DNA of 64,000 bases from an uncultured Prevotellaceae bacterium. Lineage in GTDB: Bacteria > Bacteroidota > Bacteroidia > Bacteroidales > Bacteroidaceae. The notes beneath the pieces are model-generated. The model was not told the origin of the DNA, made no database searches, and saw only the letters and a list, made by a program, of their open reading frames with translations. Shown piece after piece: positions 34,842 through 43,399 of the stretch; within the stretch, counting starts at the first letter, position 1; each line of letters starts with the position of its first letter. Both the position numbers and the translations under genes were made by a program. The DNA is taken from contig CADCDY010000009.1 of NCBI GenBank assembly GCA_902800245.1, forward strand, positions 1 to 64,000, written 5' to 3'.

Positions 34842-35954
34842 ATGACCGACGAAATATACTACTCCATAGCCCTGACCCGAATGACGGGTTTCAACCAGCA
34901 GATGGCACTGCAGCTGTACCAAGCACTGGGCAGCAGTCAAGCCGTCTATGACCACCGCAACGACATTGGTGATGTTGTGCCAGAGACTACTCCGCGACTG
35001 CGTGAATCGATGAAGCACTGGGACGACGCACTGCATAGGGCAGCGGCTGAGATGGAGTTCGTCACAAAGAACAACATCCGCGTGCTGACTATCAGCGATG
35101 CCGACTATCCCCAACGGCTCTGCGAATGTCCTGATGCTCCACTGCTACTCTATTACAAAGGTAGTGCCAACCTCAACCAAGGGCATGTGATAAACATCGT
35201 GGGAACACGCCATTGCACTACCTACGGACAAGATATCGTCCGACGGCTCATTACTGACCTCCGCACACTGTGTCCGCAGGTGTTGATAGTCAGTGGACTG
35301 GCGTACGGCATTGATATCTGTGCCCATCGCAATGCCCTCGAGCAGGGATTCGAGACAGTCGCTGTGCTGGCTCACGGCCTGGACCAAATCTACCCGCCTC
35401 ACCACCGTAAAGATGCCGTAAAGATGCTGTCGCAGGGAGGACTGCTGACAGAATATATGAGTCAGACGGAGGCCCTGCCCAACAATTTCCGCCAGCGCAA
35501 CCGTATTGTAGCAGGTATGTCGGATGCCACTATCCTCGTAGAGAGCGCCTTTAAGGGTGGAGGTCTCATCACTTGCCGCATTGCACAAGAGTACGGTCGT
35601 GACGTCTTTGCATTCCCTGGCGCTGTGGGAATGTCGTTCAGCGAAGGCTGCAACAAGATGATTCGCAACAATACGGCGGCCCTCATCACGTCGGCAGAGG
35701 ACCTGTTGGAGAGTCTGGGTTGGCAGACAATGCAGCAAAAACCAGAGGCCGTGGAGCGTCAACTGTTTCCTGACCTCACGCCTGAAGAGCAGCAGGTTGT
35801 TGGACTGCTCCAGCAAACAAACGACTTGCAACTGAATATCATCAGCGTCAAGAGCAATATCCCCATCGGACAACTTACGGCCCTGCTCTTTTCGCTGGAG
35901 ATGAAGGGAATCGTAAAACCGCTGGCAGGCGGAACGTACCACTTGGTGAGCTAA
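34842..35954 (+). CDS. dprA: DNA-processing protein DprA
   Basis: 370 residues: N-terminal SAM-like part, Rossmann core (INIVGTRHCTTYG, VSGLAYGIDICAHRNAL, LAHGLDQIYPPHHR, FRQRNRIVAGMSDATILVES, FAFPGAVGMSFSEGCNKMIRN) and a C-terminal winged helix (about 305-365). It loads RecA on incoming single-stranded DNA in natural transformation. The only competence-related gene in the window. Its stop overlaps a palindromic repeat (35953-36007) that leads to dusB. Confidence 0.95.
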   Translation: MTDEIYYSIALTRMTGFNQQMALQLYQALGSSQAVYDHRNDIGDVVPETTPRLRESMKHWDDALHRAAAEMEFVTKNNIRVLTISDADYPQRLCECPDAPLLLYYKGSANLNQGHVINIVGTRHCTTYGQDIVRRLITDLRTLCPQVLIVSGLAYGIDICAHRNALEQGFETVAVLAHGLDQIYPPHHRKDAVKMLSQGGLLTEYMSQTEALPNNFRQRNRIVAGMSDATILVESAFKGGGLITCRIAQEYGRDVFAFPGAVGMSFSEGCNKMIRNNTAALITSAEDLLESLGWQTMQQKPEAVERQLFPDLTPEEQQVVGLLQQTNDLQLNIISVKSNIPIGQLTALLFSLEMKGIVKPLAGGTYHLVS

Positions 35955-36007
35955 GAGGTGAGAGGGATTCGCAACGCCACACTCTGCTGGCAGAGAAGAA
36001 GTAAGAG
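35953..36007. repeat. 55-bp palindromic element, copy 2 (dprA-dusB gap)
   Basis: Matches 28810-28865 with about three differences. Core TCGCAACGCCACACTCT plus CTCTGC/GCAGAG hairpin; fills the gap from the dprA stop to 2 bp before the dusB ATG, so it also supplies the dusB ribosome-binding region (GTAAGAGAA). Confidence 0.85.
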
Positions 36008-36009
36008 AA

Positions 36010-36990
36010 ATGAAGATTGGAAACATAGAATTAGGCGAGCGTCCCGTTTTCCTGGCCCCAATGGAGGACGTGACGGATATTGGGTTCCGCATGCTGTGTA
36101 AACGCTTCGGTGCCGCAATGGTTTATACGGAATTTGTCAGTGCTGAGGCACTCGTACGCGACGTGAAGTCGACGGTGAAGAAACTCACCATCAGTGACGA
36201 GGAACGACCCGTGGGTATTCAGATTTACGGTCGTGACGTCGACGCGATGGTAGAGGCCGCAAAGATTGTAGAACAGGCAGGTCCGGACCTCATCGACCTG
36301 AACTTCGGCTGTCCTGTAAAGAAGGTTGCAGGCAAGGGTGCTGGTGCCGGTATGCTACAAAACATCCCTAAGATGCTGGAGATTACACAGAAGGTGGTAC
36401 AGGCCGTAAAACTACCCGTTACTGCCAAAACCCGCTTGGGCTGGAACCACGAACAACTCATCATCACCACGTTGGCTGAACAGTTACAAGACTGCGGCAT
36501 TCAGGCACTAACCATTCATGGTCGCACCCGCAGTCAGATGTATACGGGCAATGCCGATTGGACGCTCATCGGTGAGGTAAAGCGCAATCCTCGCATCCAT
36601 ATTCCCATTATTGGCAATGGCGATATCAAGTCGTTGGACGATGCCGACAAAGCCTTCGACACTTATGGCGTCGACGCTGTGATGATAGGTCGTGCCACCT
36701 TCGGATGTCCTTGGATATTCAGTCGTCAGGAGCTCACACTCAGCGAAAAGATTGACGTCCTGAAAGAACAGCTACGCATCAACATCGAACGCTGCGATAC
36801 GGAGGAGATGCGCTCCAAAGGGAAGTCCGCCGAACTCTGCGGCATCCTGCATACTCGTCGCCATCTGGCTGCCTCCCCCATCTTCAAAGGCATTCCCAAT
36901 TTCCGCGAGACACGTATCGCTATGCTCCGCGCAGAAAAAACGGATGACCTCTTGGCCATCCTTGAAGCGTGCAGACAACGGTTAGGATAA
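36010..36990 (+). CDS. dusB: tRNA-dihydrouridine synthase (DusB-like)
   Basis: 326 residues. FMN-binding TIM barrel with FLAPMEDVTD, GIQIYGRD, catalytic C101 in NFGCPVKKV, KTRLGWN, TIHGRTRSQMYTGNADW, GNGDIKS and AVMIGRATFGCPWIF. It reduces uridines in tRNA D-loops. Follows dprA as in many Bacteroidetes. Convergent with the ABC exporter gene (9-bp gap). Confidence 0.95.
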   Translation: MKIGNIELGERPVFLAPMEDVTDIGFRMLCKRFGAAMVYTEFVSAEALVRDVKSTVKKLTISDEERPVGIQIYGRDVDAMVEAAKIVEQAGPDLIDLNFGCPVKKVAGKGAGAGMLQNIPKMLEITQKVVQAVKLPVTAKTRLGWNHEQLIITTLAEQLQDCGIQALTIHGRTRSQMYTGNADWTLIGEVKRNPRIHIPIIGNGDIKSLDDADKAFDTYGVDAVMIGRATFGCPWIFSRQELTLSEKIDVLKEQLRINIERCDTEEMRSKGKSAELCGILHTRRHLAASPIFKGIPNFRETRIAMLRAEKTDDLLAILEACRQRLG

Positions 36991-36999
36991 AGAAACCTT

Positions 37000-38586
37000 T
37001 CAACTGAAACGTACCACTTCATCGCACAGGTCCGCAACGACGGAACGATGAGTGATGAGCAGGACGGTGGTGGAAGGGAATGCTTCAAACAGACGGGAGA
37101 ACAGTTTCTGCTCCGTCGCTTCGTCGAGCGAACTACTGATTTCGTCAAGCAGGAGGATGCCGCCATTACGCAGCAAACCGCGGGCAATGGCGATACGTTG
37201 TGCCTGACCCTCGCTGAGACCGCCACCACGTTCACCAAGTTCGGTATTGATACCTTCCAACAGGTCGAAGGCGAAATCGGCACAAGCCACATGCAGCACT
37301 TTACACAATTCATCGTCAGTAGCATCGGGTTTCGCCAATTGCAGGTTATAACGGATGGTACCACTCATCAGCGTGTTACCCTGCGGCACGAAACAGCAGT
37401 CACCGCCCACCGTAACCTTACCCTCCGTGGGTTGAATAAGACCGAGTATCAGGCGGAACACCGTTGTCTTGCCAATACCCGTCTCACCCATGATGGCCGT
37501 CTTCGTACCGGGCTTGAACTCATGGGTGAAATGGTTTAGTATTTCGCGGTCACCCTTGGCATAGCGGAAACTCACATCTTCAAAGCGAATACCACCATCA
37601 TCCATCTTACATCTGCCATCTTCCTTCTTACTTCTTCCTTCAGACTTCTCCAATTCCTCCAAACGGTCGATACTGGCCGTAGCATGAATAATGCCAGGCA
37701 CCATGTTCAGCAGTTGGAGAATAGGATGCTGAATCATACCGACGAGCTGCAGGAACGAGGTCATCACGCCAAACGTAATCGTGCCATTACGCAGGCCAAT
37801 ACCACCCCAGACAAACGCCAGCAAATAACCCAGTCCGAAGGCACAGCCCATAATGAGTCGTGTGACGACCGTGAATCGCAAACGACGGATGACGTTGCCC
37901 TTCAATCGTTGCTGCATGGTGTCGAGACGGTTGGTCACCCACTCTTCACTGCCTAAGGAACGCAACACGGCATTATGTTCCATACCCTCCTGCACCTGCA
38001 TCTGAATGCGGCTCTCGTCCTTACGGATGTCAAGTGTCATCTGGCGCAACCGACGGGCAATAAGCTTGCCAAAGACAATAGCCAGCGGCGTCAGCAATAA
38101 CAAAGCCCAAGCCAGACGGGTGTCAAACCATTGCATGAGCAGGAATGCACCGCTGAGCTGTATCATCGTAATCAGCATCTGAGGAATGGTGTCAGTACTA
38201 ACACCGCTCACCTGATCGATATCCTTCGCCAGTCGTGAGGTGATATCGCCTGAGTGCAACTCGTCACCGTCGAAAAGCTGGCGACGGAACAGGCTACTGA
38301 AGATACGCAGTCGGAGAGCATTCGTCTGACGGACGCCAGCCGTTGTGGTCAACCAGAAACCAACCTGTCGGAGCACGACACCACCCACAACGGTCAGCAC
38401 GAGCCAAAGAACCATACGGAGCACATCGTCAACCGAACCAGTACGGATGGTCTCGTCAATAAACCGCTTGCTGAGCAATATCATCAACAGTCCCAGTGCG
38501 ACCTGCACGATGCCAATCACAATGCGGACCGCAGAATTCCAGCGGATGCCACGAGAGTTTGTCCACAACCAGACTACGTACTTCAT
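37000..38586 (-). CDS. ABC exporter (fused permease and ATPase) of the HprK/S26/PqqD cluster
   Basis: 528 residues: six-helix ABC membrane domain (about 1-300), then ATPase with Walker A GETGIGKTT, signature LSEGQAQRIAIARGLL and Walker B GILLLDEISSSLD. No N-terminal C39 peptidase. It lies 35 bp downstream of pqqD in the same direction and is presumably the exporter for whatever that cluster modifies. The inter-domain linker (EKSEGRSKKEDGRCKMDDGG) is encoded by a (CATCNNN)4(CTTCNNN)4 tract. The C-terminus is short after the H-loop (LLITHRSVV), ending DEVVRFS, so the NBD is minimal. Alternatives: a lipid or drug exporter unrelated to the neighbours. Confidence 0.88.
   Translation of the reverse strand: MKYVVWLWTNSRGIRWNSAVRIVIGIVQVALGLLMILLSKRFIDETIRTGSVDDVLRMVLWLVLTVVGGVVLRQVGFWLTTTAGVRQTNALRLRIFSSLFRRQLFDGDELHSGDITSRLAKDIDQVSGVSTDTIPQMLITMIQLSGAFLLMQWFDTRLAWALLLLTPLAIVFGKLIARRLRQMTLDIRKDESRIQMQVQEGMEHNAVLRSLGSEEWVTNRLDTMQQRLKGNVIRRLRFTVVTRLIMGCAFGLGYLLAFVWGGIGLRNGTITFGVMTSFLQLVGMIQHPILQLLNMVPGIIHATASIDRLEELEKSEGRSKKEDGRCKMDDGGIRFEDVSFRYAKGDREILNHFTHEFKPGTKTAIMGETGIGKTTVFRLILGLIQPTEGKVTVGGDCCFVPQGNTLMSGTIRYNLQLAKPDATDDELCKVLHVACADFAFDLLEGINTELGERGGGLSEGQAQRIAIARGLLRNGGILLLDEISSSLDEATEQKLFSRLFEAFPSTTVLLITHRSVVADLCDEVVRFS
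37596..37651. repeat. 56-bp (CATCNNN)4(CTTCNNN)4 tract inside the ABC exporter gene
   Basis: Eight 7-bp units: word CATC at 37596, 37603, 37610, 37617, then CTTC at 37624, 37631, 37638, 37645. In frame, coding the linker between membrane and ATPase domains. Confidence 0.8.
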
Positions 38587-38592
38587 GCTTTT

Positions 38593-38628
38593 ACGACCAC
38601 AGATTACGCAGATTGAACGGATTACTCA
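38593..38628. repeat. 36-bp GATT-type element (9-bp units) between ABC gene and pqqD
   Basis: GATT at 38602, 38611 and 38620 with five-base spacers, preceded by a degenerate unit GACC (38593-38601). Overall 4 x 9 bp, like the WCTAGANNN class. It fills the gap between two cluster genes. Confidence 0.6.
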
Positions 38629-38891
38629 ACGACTTCGACCTCCTGCCATTGGGCAAGGATGCCTTCGACGTCCTTGCGGGCTGCTGCCGGCTCAACGTCA
38701 TATTCCTCGCAGAGTTTCTCCGTCAGCGATTCTGCTGTAAAGTCTTCTTGCTCCACAGCCTGTTTCCACAACCATGCTGCCGTCTCGTTCAGGGCCAGCA
38801 GCTTGCCGAAATTCACAGCACCAAGGCCTTCGCCTACTATCACATGTTCGCCACACACTTCGCGCAGCACAAATCCTTTCTTGATTTTCAT
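38622..38891 (-). CDS. PqqD-family (RiPP recognition element-like) protein
   Basis: 89 residues spanning one PqqD domain: KIKKGFVLREVCGEHVIVGEG, LLALNETAAWLWKQAVEQ, LTEKLCEEYDVEPAAARKDVEGIL. PqqD-type domains bind leader peptides of ribosomally made peptides and hand them to a modifying enzyme; in Bacteroidetes such small proteins also occur with HprK-like kinases. Its ATG overlaps the stop of the S26 peptidase gene (ATGA), so it is made together with it. No radical-SAM or cyclase partner is present in the window. Confidence 0.87.
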   Translation of the reverse strand: MKIKKGFVLREVCGEHVIVGEGLGAVNFGKLLALNETAAWLWKQAVEQEDFTAESLTEKLCEEYDVEPAAARKDVEGILAQWQEVEVVE

Positions 38892-39319
38892 AATCGTCTG
38901 TATATTGCTAAAATGTATCTTCTAATGGGACGCAGGTGCCACCAGGCCTTCATAGCCTTCTGGCGCCACCTATTATATATATCGTGCGTACGACCCTTGA
39001 CGTCAACCACGTGGGTCACCAGCGCCTTGACATCGTCCGTCGTACAATGTTCCACGCCAACAATGTTACCATCGCCCATCAGCGTAACATGCTCACCGTC
39101 GATGCGAATGATGCGGTGTACCACATATCGGCAGCCTTCCACCCAGGCCAACACGATGTCGCCTACCTGCGCATGAAGGGGTTTCGTCAGGATGACGCTC
39201 TCCTTGCCTCCGATGATAAACGGCAGCATGCTCTGTCCGTTGACAGGCAGCGTCACGCTCACACCGTCATCCACCAGTCGGATGGCCTCTTCCAATATCC
39301 GCTCGTCAGTAATCATCAT
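38888..39319 (-). CDS. S24/S26 signal-peptidase-like protease, ER (SipW) type
   Basis: 143 residues. Catalytic-serine box PVNGQSMLPFI (SMxP motif), then VGDIVLAW, and YVVHRIIRIDGEHVTLMGDGN, where the usual Lys of bacterial signal peptidases is a His, as in the archaeal/eukaryotic and SipW type (Ser-His dyad). No clear N-terminal membrane span; the last 25 residues are Trp/Arg-rich and may be membrane-associated. Placed between the HprK-like kinase and PqqD genes with 4-bp overlaps both sides. Plausible role: cleaving the leader of a peptide recognised by the PqqD protein. A LexA-type role is unlikely as there is no DNA-binding domain. Confidence 0.8.
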   Translation of the reverse strand: MMITDERILEEAIRLVDDGVSVTLPVNGQSMLPFIIGGKESVILTKPLHAQVGDIVLAWVEGCRYVVHRIIRIDGEHVTLMGDGNIVGVEHCTTDDVKALVTHVVDVKGRTHDIYNRWRQKAMKAWWHLRPIRRYILAIYRRL

Positions 39320-40182
39320 TGCTCTTTACTAATTTCCGTGCAACACAACACCGCTGCTGCCTCGTCAGGCAGACACTCCAGATACCACATCGGCACCGAA
39401 GATGCCAGCACGTTCTCCGTCTGGTGCAGTCCGTCGGCAATGCGTTCGTCCCAGCGCTTGCCACTGATGCTCGACACCAACGACGCATAGGCATGAATAC
39501 CCGTCAGACGCCGGATCTTATTATAGGGCGCCTGATGCAACAGCACGATACCACCCAATGGATAGCTCACATTACGATAGCAGGGCGTCTTGCCGCTCCA
39601 CGGCGAGCCGTAAACGCGGGCGACGGTTCCCCCGTTGCCATCATCATCAATTCGCACCACAGGATTATCGTCGTTCGCCAGTTCCGTACCACCGATATAC
39701 TTCAGCCATAAACCAGCATGCGTGCTCTTGCCCGTGCCGCTCGGCCCCAGAAACATATAACCCTTACCCTGATAGCTGACAATGGCTGCATGGAACAACA
39801 CCGTTGACAGCCCTGCTGTCGCCAGCGCAAACAATACCATCAGCGCATTGTCGATGGCCATCTTCGTATGTCGTCCTGTCGGGATGAGTCGTCCCTCGCG
39901 ATAGTCGGCACTACACACCAGCCATCCTGCCGTCTCGTTCCACCAGCGGAATTCAAACACCGGCCGCCCGTCGGCAGTCTTACCACAGATAATGTCCTGT
40001 CCCTCGTCTTCCTGTCGCAGCTCTTCTTTAAAGAGTGGCACCTCGCTGCCCTCTACACTCAAAGAAAACAAAGCGTCAGTTCCCTGAACCGCAAACGGCG
40101 CATAGTTCTTCATCAGCGCAAAGACCTCAGCCTCGCCACTGACACCGAACACGTGCCCTGCCACCTTATAATATCTTGTCAT
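39316..40182 (-). CDS. HprK-like P-loop kinase of a peptide-maturation cluster
   Basis: 288 residues. MFLGPSGTGKSTHAGLWLK is the P-loop; TELANDDNPVVRID supplies the acidic second motif; GSPWSGKTPCYRNVSYPLGGIVLLHQAP is typical of HPr-kinase-related proteins in lasso-peptide and PqqD clusters. True HprK acts on HPr, but this lacks the HprK N-domain and sits with S26, PqqD and ABC genes. Some relatives phosphorylate the C-terminus of lasso peptides. ATG at 40182 follows an in-frame TTG; the promoter is at 40211-40241. First gene of the four-gene operon. Confidence 0.8.
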   Translation of the reverse strand: MTRYYKVAGHVFGVSGEAEVFALMKNYAPFAVQGTDALFSLSVEGSEVPLFKEELRQEDEGQDIICGKTADGRPVFEFRWWNETAGWLVCSADYREGRLIPTGRHTKMAIDNALMVLFALATAGLSTVLFHAAIVSYQGKGYMFLGPSGTGKSTHAGLWLKYIGGTELANDDNPVVRIDDDGNGGTVARVYGSPWSGKTPCYRNVSYPLGGIVLLHQAPYNKIRRLTGIHAYASLVSSISGKRWDERIADGLHQTENVLASSVPMWYLECLPDEAAAVLCCTEISKEQ

Positions 40183-40648
40183 CAAGTCTAATATTTTTCG
40201 TTAGTGCCCGCGAAGGTACGAAAAAATGAACAAAACACAAAAGGAAAGTTCATTTTTCTTTTCTTTTTCCCGCGAAAAGGCACCAAAAAAGCGCTGTGAC
40301 CACCATTGTGGCATAGCCATCCGACCCTAGGGTATGAGAAACTCCATGTAGTCGCAACATTTTTCCTCCACCGATGCTCAGACCTCCCTCAACCAAATTC
40401 TACCGAAACTCAGTCGGAGAGGCCTCGGAGGAACCCTAGAGCAACCCCAGAGCAAAATCCTACCGCCGACGACAGGGGGAAAGTGCCGAGGAAACAGGGA
40501 TTTTGTAGGGATGTAGTAGGGAGCAAATGCCTAGGTAAGCAGTTGTTGGCGGGCGTGCATATTAATAAGCACGGCCGTGCTTATTATTGCGGGTGGTCGT
40601 GCTTATCATTGCGGGCGACCGCCCGCGACCGGTTTTTTGAGTATTATG
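40183..40648. repeat. Gene-free stretch with 22-bp periodic array D
   Basis: Holds the HprK-cluster promoter, then from about 40460 a 22-bp-phased array: a TGCC type with T at 40484, (degenerate 40506) and 40528, then a CGTGCTTATTATTGC type at 40554, 40576, 40598 and the start of a fourth at 40620. 40563-40586 is a 24-bp perfect palindrome formed across two units. The part 40300-40460 is not recognisably periodic, though TCCTACCG-like text occurs twice. No convincing gene. Confidence 0.7.
40211..40241 (-). promoter_or_regulatory. Promoter of the HprK-like/S26/PqqD/ABC operon
   Basis: Minus-strand TTTG (40241-40238), 19 bp, TACCTTCG (40218-40211), one mismatch from TAnnTTTG, 28 bp before the ATG. 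Confidence 0.6.
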
Positions 40649-41779
40649 TTAGTACCAGTTCATCAGCTGGCGGAGGAAGACGGTGAGTTCGGCGGCCATC
40701 TTTTCGTCTTGGTAGATGTTGGGGTGCCAGTCGTTGCCGTAGAAGGCATTGTTGTCGATGGGAGGCATATCGAAACGATATACCTGCTTGTCGCCAGACT
40801 TCTGAGCCTCGGCAGCCGCCTCATTCAACAATCGTTTCTGCAATTCCAACTCCTTATTATATAACATAGTACCCGTGAGGAACACAATCTTTGCCTTGGG
40901 ATTGTGCTGGCGAACCATCTTCAGCAGTTTATGGTAGTTCTGTTTCAGCAGTTTTTCATCGTAGTTGGGCGTCGAGAGGTCGTTGGTTCCCAGATTGATG
41001 CAGACAACATCGGGCTGATAGCGGTTGAAGTCCCACTTTTCACGCAAGAATGTCGGCTGTTTGCGGAGGTCTGGATTCCAGGCATAACCCGTGTATTCGT
41101 ATTGTGCAGGCATGTTCGACTCCGGATTACCCGCCTTGGGACCATTGTAATTACGGTAAGCTCCGATACCACTGCGAGCGACGACCCAGTGCTGGGCCTC
41201 CAGATTGCGGGCAGCAATCGAGGCGTATGAATAGTAGTGGTTCTCGGTGGCATAGTCGAAGCCCTCTTCCTTTTTGAGGCCCTCGTTACCATAGCCACAG
41301 GTGATGGAATTGCCGATGAATTCGATCTTTCTTGACGGAAGGGCGGGCGGAGGCACGAGCTGACGGCCCTTGTCGAGCACAAAGCCCCAGAACTCAGGGA
41401 AGAACTCATAACCCTCAATGACGTACATCAATCGCACCAAGTGACGACCGTCTGGCAATGCCGTTGCCAACGTGACTACTGAGTCGCGCTCCCCTCGGAA
41501 GGCAACCTTGAAAGGCTCGGCCTGGTCAATCTGTGCCATGAAGTAGCCGCTACGGGGTTTGGCAATCATGCGGAGCGACGTACCTTCGAAGGCCGCAATA
41601 ATCTGTACGCCAGGGAAATTCCACGCCGGACGCTCAGGATTGGCAAAACTGATGCGACCCGTATATTGGATGCACGGATCGGTGGGTTTAATGACGGTTC
41701 CCTTCAACGGAACGGTAGTGATAGCAGAGGCTACACAGGCAGTCAAGGCGACCAAAAGGGTAAAGAATGTACGTTTCAT
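40649..41779 (-). CDS. SGNH-hydrolase, CE2-like acetyl (xylan) esterase
   Basis: 376 residues: signal peptide (1-19), N-terminal jelly-roll (about 25-130: YTGRISFANPERPAWNFPGV, GRHLVRLMYVIEGYE) and an SGNH domain with block I IEFIGNSITCGYG (Ser), block III CINLGTNDLS and block V DWHPN (Asp/His). This domain order is that of carbohydrate esterase family 2, which removes acetyl groups from plant polysaccharides. Exported. Own promoter (TAATTTTG, 41812-41805), divergent from ruvB. The last residues lie next to repeat array D. Confidence 0.88.
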   Translation of the reverse strand: MKRTFFTLLVALTACVASAITTVPLKGTVIKPTDPCIQYTGRISFANPERPAWNFPGVQIIAAFEGTSLRMIAKPRSGYFMAQIDQAEPFKVAFRGERDSVVTLATALPDGRHLVRLMYVIEGYEFFPEFWGFVLDKGRQLVPPPALPSRKIEFIGNSITCGYGNEGLKKEEGFDYATENHYYSYASIAARNLEAQHWVVARSGIGAYRNYNGPKAGNPESNMPAQYEYTGYAWNPDLRKQPTFLREKWDFNRYQPDVVCINLGTNDLSTPNYDEKLLKQNYHKLLKMVRQHNPKAKIVFLTGTMLYNKELELQKRLLNEAAAEAQKSGDKQVYRFDMPPIDNNAFYGNDWHPNIYQDEKMAAELTVFLRQLMNWY

Positions 41780-41800
41780 AAATAGGTTTTTACTAATTTG

Positions 41801-41833
41801 TTTGCAAAATTACAAAAAAAATGCGTAACTTTG
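41801..41833. promoter_or_regulatory. Divergent promoters of the CE2-like gene and ruvB
   Basis: Plus: TTTG (41801-41804), 21 bp, TAACTTTG (41826-41833). Minus: TAATTTTG at 41812-41805. The -7 boxes are 13 bp apart and overlap the other's upstream region, so the two genes probably compete for polymerase. Confidence 0.65.
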
Positions 41834-41854
41834 CGCACAAAAGCAAGAAAAAAG

Positions 41855-42892
41855 ATGATGGACGAAGATTTTGACATCCGCCAGGAGCAAATAAGTTCCA
41901 ACGAAAAGGAATTTGAAAACGCCCTCAGACCGCTGTCGTTCAACGACTTCAGCGGTCAGCAGCAGGTGGTGGAGAATCTGGAGGTGTTTGTCGAAGCAGC
42001 GAAATATCGTGGCGAGCCCCTTGACCACGTTTTGCTACATGGCCCCCCGGGACTGGGTAAGACGACGCTCTCCAATATCATTGCCAACGAGTTGGGCGTG
42101 GGATTCAAGATAACCAGCGGTCCCGTGCTCGATAAACCTGGCGATTTAGCAGGTATCCTGACGTCGCTGGAGAAGAACGACGTGCTGTTTATCGACGAAA
42201 TTCACCGCTTGTCTCCTGTCGTCGAAGAGTACCTCTACTCGGCTATGGAGGACTATCGTATCGACATCATGATTGACAAAGGCCCGTCAGCTCGCAGCAT
42301 CCAGATTGACCTCAACCCGTTTACGCTCGTGGGGGCTACCACACGTAGCGGTCTGCTGACGGCTCCCCTTCGTGCTCGTTTTGGCATCAATATGCATTTG
42401 CAGTATTACGACCCTGCAACCCTGCAGCGAATCATCGAACGCTCGGCATCTATCCTGCGCGTACCTATTACTACTGAAGCCTCCGACGAAATTGCCCGTC
42501 GCTCACGTGGCACGCCCCGTATTGCCAATGCCCTGTTGCGTCGTGTCCGCGACTTCGCACAAGTGAAGGGTACAGGAAAGATTGACTCCAATATCACCAA
42601 GATAGCCCTGAAGGCGCTGAATATCGACCAATATGGACTGGACGAGATAGACAATCGCATCTTGTTGACCATCATCGACAAGTTCCGTGGTGGCCCGGTT
42701 GGCATTACCACTATCGCCACAGCCATTGGTGAGGATGCCGGCACCGTTGAGGAAGTTTACGAGCCCTTCCTCATCATGGAGGGTTTCATCAAGCGCACCC
42801 CTCGCGGCCGTATGGTGACAGAACTGGCATACAAGCACTTCGGACGCAATCCGTATTCGGGCAACATCATGGAACCGAACCTATTCGAATAA
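41855..42892 (+). CDS. ruvB: Holliday junction branch-migration ATPase RuvB
   Basis: 345 residues. Walker [11 protein letters not shown] (62-71), Walker [28 protein letters not shown] sensor/arginine-finger region, and the C-terminal winged helix [16 protein letters not shown]. Drives branch migration with RuvA. Start at 41855 or 41858 (ATGATG); earlier in-frame codons lie in the promoter. The TAA stop is part of the AATT element leading into coaD; operon ruvB-coaD-ybeY. Confidence 0.97.
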   Translation: MMDEDFDIRQEQISSNEKEFENALRPLSFNDFSGQQQVVENLEVFVEAAKYRGEPLDHVLLHGPPGLGKTTLSNIIANELGVGFKITSGPVLDKPGDLAGILTSLEKNDVLFIDEIHRLSPVVEEYLYSAMEDYRIDIMIDKGPSARSIQIDLNPFTLVGATTRSGLLTAPLRARFGINMHLQYYDPATLQRIIERSASILRVPITTEASDEIARRSRGTPRIANALLRRVRDFAQVKGTGKIDSNITKIALKALNIDQYGLDEIDNRILLTIIDKFRGGPVGITTIATAIGEDAGTVEEVYEPFLIMEGFIKRTPRGRMVTELAYKHFGRNPYSGNIMEPNLFE

Positions 42893-42922
42893 TTGATAAT
42901 TGATAATTGAAAATTGATAATT
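42891..42922. repeat. 32-bp AATT-type element between ruvB and coaD
   Basis: AATT GAT, AATT GAT, AATT GAA, AATT GAT, AATT, from the ruvB stop exactly to the coaD ATG (42923). Confidence 0.92.
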
Positions 42923-43399
42923 ATGAGGACAGGAATATTCGTTGGGAGCTTCAACCCGTTTACTGTGGGTCACGATTCTGTCGTGACCAGAGCCCTCCCG
43001 CTGTTCGACCGCTTGGTGATTGGCGTGGTGGGCGACCAAGTACACAAGCCCGATATGCCATCAGCTGAAGAACGTGTCAGGGCCATTGCCGAGCTTTACA
43101 AAGACGAGCCGGCCATAGAAGTAAAGCCCTACTACGGCTTGGCTGTTGACTTCGCCAAAGCAGAAAACGCCCATTTTATCGTGAAAGGCGTCCGTTCTGT
43201 CAAGGATTTCGAATACGAACGCGAGCAGGCAGACATCAATCGCGAACTCAGTGGCGTAGAGACTATCCTACTCTATTCAGAACCGCAATATTCGTCCATT
43301 TCATCGAGTATGGTGCGCGAATTGCAGCATTTCGGCGTGGATGTAACGCCGTTCCTTCCGAAGCGAAAAGACAAACAATTCGACGTCATAACGGTATAA
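42923..43399 (+). CDS. coaD: Phosphopantetheine adenylyltransferase
   Basis: 158 residues. Nucleotidyl-transferase motif GIFVGSFNPFTVGH at the start, FIVKGVRSVKDFEYEREQA, and YSSISSSMVREL near the end match CoaD (PPAT), the penultimate step of coenzyme A synthesis. GSFNPFTVGH keeps the T/HxGH site. The ATG directly abuts the AATT element, so there is no classical Shine-Dalgarno. The stop lies in an ATAMCGNN tract. Confidence 0.95.
   Translation: MRTGIFVGSFNPFTVGHDSVVTRALPLFDRLVIGVVGDQVHKPDMPSAEERVRAIAELYKDEPAIEVKPYYGLAVDFAKAENAHFIVKGVRSVKDFEYEREQADINRELSGVETILLYSEPQYSSISSSMVRELQHFGVDVTPFLPKRKDKQFDVITV

Noticed and set aside
40188..40253. 21-codon frame (MNFPFVFCSF...) upstream of the HprK-like kinase as a RiPP precursor
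   Set aside because: It overlaps the operon promoter, has no leader/core character or ribosome-binding context.
40306..40864. Open frames in the region before the CE2-like gene
   Set aside because: They run through array D and into the antisense of a clear esterase gene; composition and lack of start context do not support coding.
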